From Grammothele lineata (Eukaryota > Basidiomycota > Agaricomycetes > Polyporales > Polyporaceae): a stretch of 64,000 nt of DNA. Below the pieces are notes generated by a model. It was given only the letters and a program-made list of their open reading frames with translations. It ran no database searches and was not told the origin of the DNA. Positions 48,139 through 57,908 of this stretch are shown in pieces. The DNA lies in assembly GCA_002150815.3 (NCBI GenBank), contig NDFF03000188.1, forward strand, positions 62,001 to 126,000, written 5' to 3'. A program made the position numbers and the translations under genes. The first letter of the stretch is position 1. Each line of letters starts with the position of its first letter.

Positions 48139-48871
48139 GCCCCACGAAGCACACGACTACGACATATACGACAAACGCACATCTAAAGTAGCCGGCAACT
48201 GCCGTCAATTCTCGGACACCGGCGGCGTCTATTGAGTTATCCATACGCGGTCGCAGTGTAATAGAGGAATAGCTGCAATAAGCAAGGTGTCTTCAGAGGT
48301 AGGGCAGAAGAGTGGGAAAGGGTTCTGCCATTTAGGTGTCCATTCTGTCGGCCTATTATACCCAACATACGACGCCGGACGGGATACCGTTCTCTTAGCC
48401 ACAATCTCGATCCGGACAGACCAATCAAACTCACAGTGTCTTCACCTGACGTTCCAACAGGCACCTTTACACGGGGCGGTGTCCTAAGGTCCATCTCCAT
48501 TACGCCACCGTCTCACGCAATAGTGCCCGCCTAGTAGCATTGCCTTACACCGCACGAACCAACATCCTGGATTTGCTTGACCAGCAACATCTTCCCGGCG
48601 CGATGGGCTGTGCACACCCCGTCCTGCTGTTAGCAGCTGAAACATTACTCCGCGAACTAGAACAGGAGGCGCGGGAAGGAAACGTCCCTTACAAGTAGAA
48701 ACTCTGCACAGCCTAGATGCTATGACGGCCAGCCACCATCGAAACTTGCGCAGCATCATTTCCAATCCACGACACTACCGTACTAGGCACAAATAGGATT
48801 GGCAGATAGGACACTTCGAGCACACGACGAAACATATCAAACCTGAATCTGCGAACGTGCAGACCTTCGAT
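48139..48871. other. Divergent intergenic region between RepHel and RNR small subunit
   Basis: RepHel reads left and the RNR small subunit gene reads right from this interval of about 0.7 kb, which should contain both promoters and possibly the Helitron 5' end. Short ORFs present are unsupported. A pyrimidine-rich stretch lies just downstream of the R2 start, inside its first exon. Confidence 0.4.
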
Positions 48872-50170
48872 ATGACAGTCCTCCCCCTTTCCCCACCTCT
48901 CTCTCGCTCCTCCACGCTCTCGACCTCATCGACTATGGATACGACCGACCCCATTCTTTGTCCCGACATGGGGCGTCTTGTTCTCCATCCAATCCGCTAC
49001 CCTTCGGTATTGTCCGTCTGTTCGTACCGTCGACACTGCCTAACGCATTGGCAGATTTGGGACGCGTACAAGACCGCTCGCGGGGCGTTCTGGACGCCAG
49101 ACGAGATCGACTTGACCGCTGACTACAGAGATTGGACAGATAAGCTATCCGGGGAAGAACGAGACTTCTTCGCTATGATACTCGCCTTTTTCGCTGCGTC
49201 CGATGGAATCGTAAACGAGAATCTCGCTGCTCGTTTCTGCACCGAGGTGCAGATTCCCGAAGCAAGGTGCTTCTACGGATGCCAGATCATGATGTACGAT
49301 TGTTATATACTAGCCGCCCTGTGCGCTGACGTTCGTACAGGGAGAACATACACGCGGAAACATACGCCACTCTGCTCACTACATATATACAGGACGACGT
49401 CTACCGCACATCGCTCTTCAGCGCTGTAGATCGCGTCCCGTCTATTCAAGCGAAGGCGCAATGGTCCTTGCAATGGATTGAGAATGAGACGGAACCATTC
49501 TCGACCAGAATAATCGCTTTTGCAGTAGTGGAGGGCATCTTCTTTTCCTCGTCATTTGCAGCAATCTTCTGGCTGAAGAATCGAGGCCTCATGCCCGGAC
49601 TCTGTCATTCTAACGAGCTCATTGCGCGCGACGAAGGCCTTCACACCTCCTTCGCCGTACTTCTACACAAGTCCCTCAGATCCAAGGCCCCCGAGGAGAC
49701 CGTGTTCAGTCTGATACGGGAGGCAGTACACCTCGAGGGGGAGTTCTTCGCGGGTGAGAGCTTGCATACTGCAACGCATCGTTCTACAGCTTAACTACAT
49801 GCAGATATTATTGTTGACGGAGGGTTTCCGGGCTTGACCTCGTCCATGATGAGACAATACGTGGAGTACATAGCCGACCGACTCCTGATCGATCTCGAGT
49901 ACTCCCCGATTTTCCACAGCTCTAACCCGGTATGGTTACACCTCTTCGTATCATCAGCATGCTCACTATTCACAGTTCGCCTTCATGTCCAACATTGCGC
50001 TGGACGGGAAAACGCATTTCTTTGAGCGCCGTGTCTCTGAGTACCGACACGGGACCCTTCACGCAGGATCGTCTTCGACGCCCGTCCGCCCCTTGTACGT
50101 TCACCGCGAAATGAATAGTGTGTCTGCTGACATCTCCGCGGCTTACAGCCGAATGGATGAGCCGTTCTAG
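48872..50170 (+). CDS. Ribonucleoside-diphosphate reductase small subunit (R2)
   Basis: Supplies the di-iron tyrosyl radical to R1. Five exons: 48872-49006, 49055-49293, 49341-49753, 49805-49929, 49976-50170. They total 1,107 nt (368 aa plus stop). Introns of 48, 47, 51 and 46 nt keep frame. Splicing the second restores QIMMENIHAETY, which no single frame shows. All six metal ligands can be placed: Asp95, Glu126, His129, Glu189, Glu223 and His226. The radical tyrosine is Tyr133. Other motifs are LHPIRYPSIWDAYK, FWTPDEIDL, VEGIFFSSSFA, ARDEGLH and FAFMSNIALDGKTHFFERRV. The first intron is a multiple of three without stop, so unspliced reading would add 16 residues. The C-terminal tail, which in this family docks into R1, ends YSRMDEPF instead of the usual LDxDF-type ending. 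The large subunit is 10.6 kb upstream on the same strand. The N-terminal 25 residues are Ser/Thr rich. Confidence 0.92.
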
Positions 50171-50854
50171 ATCGACAAGTCATAATCACGCTTGCCTCGA
50201 TGACGCACACGACATTGCTTAACAGGGCTATCATATCTGTACCATATATTTATGATCGTCGATACGTATCTATTTATCGTCGCCGCTTCTCTGGGACCGC
50301 AAGATATATATATATATATTACGTCCGCTCCCCCCCGGAGGATGGGCGCTGTACATGTACTACGTGCGACGCAAAGTCCTCCGAGAAGCAACAAATCTCG
50401 CCAACGTGCATGCGTGCGATATGACGTGCATTTATGTTTACAACGAACCGTCCGTCCTTGCTCTGGGATCACACACAATACGCGAGACATAAGTCCCTAC
50501 CGCGCATAGCACGACCACGCCTCAAATCACATCACTCACGCTGGGCGACATAAACCGTACACGCCTCAATATTGCGCGCTAGCTATCGAAGAAACCACGC
50601 TGACGATAGCGAAGAACGCGTAAATGGCTCACGAGAACGCCGCCGCCAACGAGCCGCTTCCCGCTCGCAGGTCATTTACTACACCGCCACGGCAGAGACG
50701 TTCTCCTCACGCAGCCAAGCCCGCGCCACTCCACCCCCTCGACACCATCTCACTTCACGTCGCGGGAGCCCGCGAGGTCGGCAACGGTAGCACGCACGCG
50801 CGCCATCACTTGTACGCGCACCCCTCCACCGTCGAAGCTGGCATACCTCAACAA
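50171..50854. other. 3' flank of R2 gene; interrupted ORF before the TIR element
   Basis: A plus-strand ORF begins with ATG at 50624 (MAHENAAANEPLPARRS) and runs into the left inverted repeat at 50855. It may be a truncated gene or chance. A short (AT) run lies near 50305-50320. Confidence 0.35.
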
Positions 50855-50884
50855 CATCAGCAAATGCCCGATTCCCTTAGGCGC
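50855..50884. repeat. Left terminal inverted repeat
   Basis: Thirty bases beginning CATCAGCAAATG and ending TTAGGCGC. They match the reverse complement of 53361-53390 at 27 of 30 positions. All three differences are transitions. Confidence 0.8.
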
Positions 50885-52379
50885 TTATCGCCCTTATTTT
50901 GTTCCCCAAGGGGCGCAAGGTGAGCAAGGCCAACAAGGGATTTAAGGACAATTTAAGAGCGCCAGTCTGCAAGGCATCACATTCGATGCAGTGGAATTTT
51001 GCTCACAGAAATACAGTAATTCTTTAATTCAACACGATGTACGAGTACAGTGATACTACTAACGAGAACAGCCTCGTTCAAAGCTCGCCGTACGCGCTGC
51101 ACCAGCCCCGAGAATGCCAAGTGCTTCACTCGTACGGCGACCGGTGCAAGCAGAGCGCGGACCATGCTCGTGGTGCTAAGGTACAAGCAGCTCGATGGGA
51201 CGTCCTCGGTCCGTGCCGCGCGGGAAACGCGCACCTCCGTGCACGCATGCGTGAGGCAGGACTGGAGCTGCTGCCGTCGCTGCCTGCGGTCTTGTGAGGC
51301 TAGCGTCGTCAGAGCCGCAAGCGCGATATGCACGATAGCAGCGCCACAGCGGGCTAGTGAACAGGAGTTGACTGTTGTGGTCCGCCGGTGCGCATGTCGC
51401 CGGAGAGGCGGGATGGGCACAAGAGGACCTGTGCCCGAAGACGGTGCGAGAGCAGGTGCGAGTCTGGACGTTGAGGATAGAACGCGCACACGCACGCCCA
51501 GCGGAATGGAGAGCGGACAGGGGAGCAGGCCCGTGGGGGATTGCGCAGACACGGAACTTACCACCGTTGAATAACATTGGGACTCAGACTTTCGGGCGAG
51601 GTCCGTGAATAAGCAGGGCACGAGATTAGGCCGCAGTGGGAGAGATTGCGGGGAATGCATTGAAAGGAGAGGAGGACGGGATGGAGAGGCAGCGCGGGGC
51701 TGGAGGGACGTGCGCACGAGCTGTCAGTGGTGGGACTCCTGGGAGTGCTGTTCGGTCGAAGATGCAGAACGGGCGATGGCGCACTGGGGCGTGTAGGGAG
51801 CTGGCTACAGCAAGGTATTGCAGGGGCGGGCTCGTTGGTGGGTAGTGCTGGATGGCAGCATAGGTAGGCGAAATGGGCGAAGGCGAGCGTATGGGGAAGG
51901 AGAATGAAACTCACGGAGATACACCCACCTGTACTATTCATCTACATCTCGACACCACCCCTACTCCCCACTGTACTCATGCTTCTCGTGAGTAGACCGC
52001 ACTGCTGAGTGTACAGCGTGACCGCGCAGTGATGCTGACGCAATATTGTGAGTGTAGTAACTATCCCCAGCCTTTGAATGAGACTCACTGGGGGAATGTT
52101 GAACTAAGCCGGCTGCTGATTATTACATAGCGGCGCGCTCTATACTGCGGCTACTGACAGATAGAGGGGCAGAGAGCGGACACGGACAAGTACAAAGTGA
52201 AGGCGAGGAAGAAGCGCCGAGCCTCGACAGGCCCGACGTGCCAGCTGGCGACGGTCTTTGGGCGCTTAGCACTTTGCTCTCTTCTATTCCACCACGTCGC
52301 CCCTCGTTGTCCTTCTCTCATGGGCCTTGTTCTCGTCCTCCTCCGCCACTGTGGCCTTCACCTACGAGGTGGTGAGTAC

Positions 52380-53030
52380 AGTCGGACACATGCCCCGTGA
52401 GAGCATTCTCTTCCTCTCGAGCGACCCCGTCTTCTGGCTGGCATATGCGCTCAGTGAGTGTCGTTTTCTGTTCAGGTCCGTGCGGGGACACCGACAGTTT
52501 GCAGTGCTGGCGTCACAGTTCCCAATGTACAACTGGATACGGGACTACCCGAGGCCGTAGTGGGCATGACCCTTCAAGGACGTGCGGTTGCTTACGCTTC
52601 AGATCTCCCAGATTCTATCGCACTCCGCGCCCCGCCCCGGCAAGCTCGTCCGGCTCAACGCTTCTGCTGCATCGCCGTCTGGCGCAGAGACGAGCCTCGA
52701 GGTCATTGCTCACTTACCCGGCGGCGTCGACTTTGGCCGTGGCCTCGTCGACGCAAACTTCACGATATAGCCGCTCTTCAAGTTCCTGAACATTAACATC
52801 ATCCTGACCATCTGCGAGGTACGCCATCCGTTCATTTTTCATTCTGGCGCGGAGCGCTAGCGGCACGTCTCCGTCTGCAGATCGCGCTCGTCCCAACGGG
52901 CGGCGTTCTGTTTATTTCGCGCCATCCCGCCATGCTTGGCATCGCCGTGCTCACCCCATCAAGCTCCGCAGCCGGAAAGACGTCGCCCTCGCCTCGGTCC
53001 ACTCCCGCGACGTTAACATCTACATCTAGG
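52380..53030 (+). pseudogene. DENN-domain protein fragment, broken
   Basis: Plus-strand pieces match the central DENN domain, known as a guanine nucleotide exchange module for Rab GTPases: SILFLSSDPVFWLAYALS; FAVLASQFPMYNWIRDY; LTLQISQILSHSAPRPGKLV; EVIAHLPGGVDFGRGLVDAN; PLFKFLNINIILTICE; and after an intron (donor GTACGC near 52818, acceptor CTGCAG) IALVPTGGVLFISRHPAMLG. The frame is broken: a stop follows IRDYPRP, and a TAG at 52768-52770 stands exactly where the family has Trp before PLFK, consistent with TGG to TAG. After HPAMLGIAV the frame is lost. No N-terminal uDENN part was found. It lies entirely inside the TIR element and probably is a captured host fragment. Confidence 0.62.
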
Positions 53031-53360
53031 ACCCCAGCGGAACACGGTGTACATGCGCAGGAGGTTCAATAGGGACAGTGTGTACAACGGTGGGGATAGT
53101 GGTGTATGGACTCTGCGCTTGCGTAGTATATCTTGTATTAGATAGATCTATCATATTGTTCTCCTGACCAGCCCCACGCATGCGCGATATATGTGTGATC
53201 AAACCAACAAATTCCGTGCTTGCCCTTCAAGGGCCTTAGCTGCCCTTAGTACCCTTAGTACCCTTGGTTTGGAGCCCTTAATAAAAGAAACCGCCGTCCT
53301 TAGCACTTTGAGCTTAATCGCCTTAGATGCTGTTTTAAGGGCATTTAAGGGTGCTTAAGG

Positions 53361-53390
53361 GCGCTTAAGGGAATCGGACATCTGCTGATG
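53361..53390. repeat. Right terminal inverted repeat
   Basis: Begins GCGCTTAAGG and ends TCTGCTGATG. Reverse complement of the left repeat with three transitions. Preceded by repeated TTAAGGG words with spacing of about 10 bases. Confidence 0.8.
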
Positions 53391-53725
53391 AAACACACTT
53401 CCCGCGCTCGTACCTGCACTTCGCGCTCGCGCGCGCTCTAGACTTACATCCTCCACATTCCTACAACAGCCACCTCACTAACTCGCCTCGCGTGAGTAGT
53501 CCGTTCTCAGTTCTCGTACACGTGCACTCGCACTCCCTCTCGGTGCTCCTTCACATCCACACTGTTCTCCCCTCCCTCTCGCGTAACGTTAGCGTTATCG
53601 CGCGTCCGCCTTCACTCTCCCGCGCACGCGTTCACCTCGCGCGCTCACGCCCCCTCCCATTATCACTGCCCCTCCACACCCCCTTGGCCTAATACTGATT
53701 CTCCGCGCGCGCGTCCACCAACACT

Positions 53726-54018
53726 ATGGACCCTCACCATCGTCATGTGAGTTCCGTACAGTGGCGCGCAGCTATATTACCTCCCTAATCTTTGCCAGAC
53801 GTTGCTCTCCATTCTCAGTGCAAAAGGGTACAACTCACGAGTGAAATGGGTGCAGGTTCACGAGGTGAGTAAGCGCCCTGTGTAATCGATCGCGCACTCA
53901 CTTTAAGAAGGCTCTCAAGATCGGCTTGGGCTGGATGGGAAAACCCGCGAAGAAGGGCATAGTGTATAAAATGGGCAAGCTCAGTATCAAGTATCCAGCT
54001 TGTTATAACCCCGTGTGA
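53726..54018 (+). CDS. Putative small basic protein, three exons
   Basis: ATG at 53726 (MDPHHRH, exon 1 ends 53746); intron 53747-53798; exon 2 53799-53864 (TLLSILSAKGYNSRVKWVQV then HE); intron 53865-53907; exon 3 53908-54018 (KALKIGLGWMGKPAKKGIVY onward). The stop is TGA at 54016. Both introns have GTGAGT donors, all junctions are phase 0, and the second is short (43 nt). The product is 65 aa, lysine rich, without signal peptide or known domain. It could be the conserved N-terminus of a longer protein whose later exons are lost. Support is splice logic only. Confidence 0.3.
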
Positions 54019-54754
54019 TTGTTCACCGCGTGGACTACACGACAGAAATCCGGTCAGAAGGTAGGAAAGCACCATGCGGACGAGTAGGTATTCCCTGACA
54101 CGGCATTCCTGCGCGCTCAGCGACATTGAGTAGCATACACCGTAATCTACTCGAGGGCGGTATCTTCAAAAAGCCTCCTGCGCGAGCCCGGCGAGGTGAA
54201 CGAAGCAAGTTCGAAGTGAAGCGAGCCGCGCGGGCGACACGAGCGACGCGACGTAAGTAATGTAACATAGGATTCTTTGTATAACAAAGAGCGCATCGCA
54301 ACAATGACTCCAGCACGCACATCCATTGAACTACAAAGGGAGCTTGATATGCTCACGCGAATCTCCATCGCCGTCGAGTACATCCCATACCATTCCGGGT
54401 CGCTACACGCCGGCGAGTAGGCGCCGGATTCGACGCGTCGTCACGTGGGAGGTTTGTCGCGCTTACGCGCAGGCACATGCGCGTGCATTCTCTGAGCAAT
54501 ATTGTCACTCCATCGCTCTCTATCCATATGAATTATACCCAAAACGAACCGTTCACATTACGCAAAAAGACTGCATCGAACCCGATGAACCTGCCTGAAC
54601 ACCAATAGCATTACTAGCCGTCGTACTTACAGTCAGCCTACACAAACGCACCGGTCCGTACCAACGTAACCTTCCCGGACGCACCGACCGGTGCGCTCAC
54701 GTGACGGACATCATGTCAGCTGTGATGTACATGAAACACGAACGGCATCGAACT
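54019..54754. other. Intergenic, nothing recognised
   Basis: Short ORFs on both strands over 54035-54598 without motifs. Confidence 0.4.
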
Positions 54755-55117
54755 CTAATACCCCAAGCTGTCATGCATTTCGTGGCCCCAAGACCTTCCC
54801 ACTTCGTGTCCAGGGATAGTCTCCACCGCGACCTCGGGAAGCTCGGACTTTGGTCCTTCTCGGCCGTCTATAATGTATAGCTGCACGGCGTACGCTGCGG
54901 CGTCCGGGAACATTGAAGACCACGCGAGGAGGCTCTCAACGCCGCGTGTGGGGGAATGAGCGTGACAGATAACTCTCCCGAATAGGTGATAGCGCGAAGA
55001 GGCGAGCCAGGTCCGGCAAACGACGGCACAAGCTTTGAGAGCAAGAGGACTAGAGTGGAGGTGATCGATGATTCTGTCTGTTACTTCTCCTGGAATTTTG
55101 ACGGTGCGAGGAAACAT
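54755..55117 (-). pseudogene. Truncated F-box gene
   Basis: ATG at 55117 begins MFPRTVKIPGEVTDRIIDHL and continues with ALKACAVVCRTWLASSRYHL, a clear F-box, then FGRVICHAHSPTRGVESLLA. The frame stops after 120 codons (ending HDSLGY), where the family usually continues for 300 or more residues with LRR-like repeats. None of the downstream frames toward 54600 shows such repeats, so this is probably a 3'-truncated relic. It is of a different subtype from the three F-box genes at 15.9-27.1 kb. Confidence 0.55.
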
Positions 55118-57908
55118 CTCGGACCTGGTAATCTCAGGCTGGTGCTTTACGACTAGCTGTAGTGTTCATAATAATCGTGAGTACTACGGCCATTAGTCTC
55201 GAAGAGAACAATATAAGCTACGTACGTCTTTGCAGGATAGCAGTGATAGGGAGGGAGGTGCACCTTGGGGACTCACTGCACAGTTTTGAGCACGATACCG
55301 TGCGAGCGATCATGAGCGATTGCGTGCCGTAGGGTGACGCGAGCTCTCCGGCATGCCTTACAAGCCGCGTGGACATAGAGAGCCCTGAGTCTGCTGGTCG
55401 GAATACTCGGACCGCATCCATCCCGCGTGGTACGAATTTCTTCATCCTATTAGCCCCCGTGCGCGGTGGCAGCTGTAATAATACAATTCGGATCGCCACT
55501 CACAACTTCAGGTCAAGTTCAATCTACGTCAATGCGTCCGGTGCAGGGGCTAAGACAATGAAGATACTCGGACAGGGGGGGTGAGACACACCCCTTCTAG
55601 GGAAGCGTTGATGTCGGCGAGCCGTCTTACTAGATGCTGAGGAAGTCGTTGGTGCACTGTGCGAACTTTGCAAGAGCCCGGCGGTGAGATCGGTGCGGCT
55701 GCCAGGCGCTCGCCAGCTGAGGAGATAGCACGTGATCTACCCGCTGACTCATTTTGACGTGTGACAAGGCTGCGATGATGTTGCATTCACTGGCACGCCG
55801 CCGCGACAAACGTCACGCATGTACATAAGTTTGCGGTCGCTCAGTGCTCACACTTCTTGTTCCTTTCCTCGTCGCCTCGTTCAAGTTCGGATCCACGCTG
55901 AGTAGTACCTTTCCTAGTACGAAGTTTCAAGCTGTATAGCACCTAATTTCGACTTGTGTGCGGCATGGGTTCATAGCCATACGTGTTGGTAGATGAATGA
56001 TCTACTTGCATCTGGCGTCGAATGACCGGGCGTGCTTGAGTCTTGGTAAGCAATGTCCCAATTCCTTTAACCGCTGCTCACACCATTGCCTATCCTTACA
56101 AAAAGCTATAACTCACTCGCCCTATGATGTCATCGTTCAACACTTTGGTACGCGGGCGGACTCATCTCTTTGTCTTGCAGCGCTCCTTGACCTCCGACAG
56201 ACCGCACCTCGGGAGAAGTCTGCAGGCGGTTCGCGCTTGACTCCCCAGCGCGGACACGCGAGGGAATCGGAAACCCTCAATTTTGCGTCTGTCATAGGCT
56301 CACTTCAAGTTGCTGCGGGTGGGATGATACCGCCGCACGCTCTGTGCGGACGAAAAGGCTTGTACACAGGTGACGCTCAGAAGAGTACGTACCAAGAACC
56401 GTTCAACATACTCGTTTCCAACTTGGCGAAATGTTCGGAGGCTCTTTTCGCTAATTAACGAGTTTCCAAGAGCCTATCTTCTGTCCGAGTCGACGGCAGA
56501 GGGAAAGCCGAACATATTTTGAGGGGCTGACAATGAAGAAGGGGGCGTATCTACGCTTTATCAAAGTTCGCCGCATCGCCGCATACTGGCGCTGTGTTAT
56601 GAAACCGCTGGCATCTATTTTCGTCTTCACAGAAGAGGAGTTGCTGATGCGGGAATACCCCTCCACCCCCGGCGCCGCAGCAGGTGACATCGGTGACTTG
56701 TTAATTATCCTCCGCGATTATCCGTACCAGTGCCTTATGGCCCCCTCTCAGTAAAAATTGTACGTATTCAGTTTAGACCTAGTCCGTGTCTTAAGGCAGT
56801 TCATCATCGACACTCTAGCCTCTGCTTGGTCAAATCGCTGCGCCTCTGTGGCATGAGGTAGGGCTCCTAGCTTCCCGTTCGTGGATGTAGACGTGCATTG
56901 CGGTATCACAGAATCGACCACAAAGTTCATCAAATCGCTCCTATCATGAACGTTCTCCACCTAAAAAGGTTTGTCCATTGCCATTCGCACCGTTCGAGCT
57001 CGGTTTGGACGGCGTAATGAACACATCGTGGCCGGCTTACTCATGATTTTGACTTCGCCAGCCTCGTGTGCGGCTGTGCCGTTGCCGAGCATCGGAATAC
57101 AAAGTCGGCTAGATGACCAAGAGTATCCCACAGCCCTTCGACTCGCTCCCCGTCATGTCCTCCCTCAACCTCCTATGACGCAAGATCACCTCTCCCAAAA
57201 TGCCGGCTCTTCTCAGGAGGGTATCGATACGAGAAGGGATAAGGATGTATTATCTATACAGGAAGTTCCTACACTTCTACCGTAATCGTTCTGACGGCTC
57301 TTGGGCCACATCGGAGAAAAGCTTGATATAGCTGCTGGTCCGGCATTCGTGTTGACTGTGAAGTTCGGTTTTTCAATGTTTTGCCATCCGCGCCGTTGAG
57401 TCTTAAGTAGGTACTTTGTCACAAGGAAATCGTAAAAGGGAGATCTCGAGCGAGAGGGCCTCATCCCGTCCGACCACTTTATCACCACACACGTGCTCGC
57501 CACACCATTCAAGTACATCCGCCGTCAACGTAGAATCGCGGTCATGACGTCCATAGGGAGACCACAGCGGATCTTGTGAGCCCGGCAAATCGCCTCCTAG
57601 ATGTGATACTTGCCGAGAAAGTTGCCCAGTCATGTCATGGCCCCGGTGCATCCTGAGCCGAGTCACGTTTGGGACAATGACGAAATAGACGTAGGTAGGA
57701 CGCATCCGTGACTATTCCCCTTCTTAAGAAACAGGCAGTGAGATAAGGTACGGCTAAATTTGTTGATCATGTTGTTGTGCTCTGATCGAGTAGGACCTCA
57801 GCGTTTCTATATAGACATCGGCTCTGCTCTTCGTTACATCCCCCAGGCCACGACGGCACCTCTCCGCATACCGAACTCCACCACCGAAAACCGTAGATTG
57901 CGCCGCTG
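55118..57908. other. Gene-poor stretch
   Basis: Several plus and minus ORFs of 60-153 codons (longest at 55997-56458 plus) without recognised domain. No repeat or RNA gene was identified. Confidence 0.35.

Larger units (their letters stand above)
50855..53390. mobile_element. 2.54 kb TIR element carrying a DENN gene fragment
   Basis: Bounded by 30-nt terminal inverted repeats (27/30). Inside both ends are several copies of TTAAGGG/CCCTTA words, densest at 53219-53370. If the terminus is read as CAGCA...TGCTG, it resembles hAT-type ends, but I could not find a matching 8-bp target duplication. No transposase was recognised inside. The interior carries a degenerate DENN-domain gene, so it is best described as a non-autonomous, gene-capturing (Pack-TIR-like) element. 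Confidence 0.6.

Noticed and set aside
49294..49340. Frameshift in the RNR small subunit after QIMM
   Set aside because: Removing a 47-nt intron with GTACGA donor and GTACAG acceptor restores the frame and the conserved metal-ligand motif, so the gene is intact.
50977..51717. 246-codon minus-strand ORF inside the TIR element
   Set aside because: Low-complexity Ser/Arg/Pro/Leu product, no transposase signature, overlaps several other open frames.
53219..53372. Telomere-like repeats
   Set aside because: The repeated word is TTAAGGG with irregular spacing, not the TTAGGG array, and it sits inside a transposon end.
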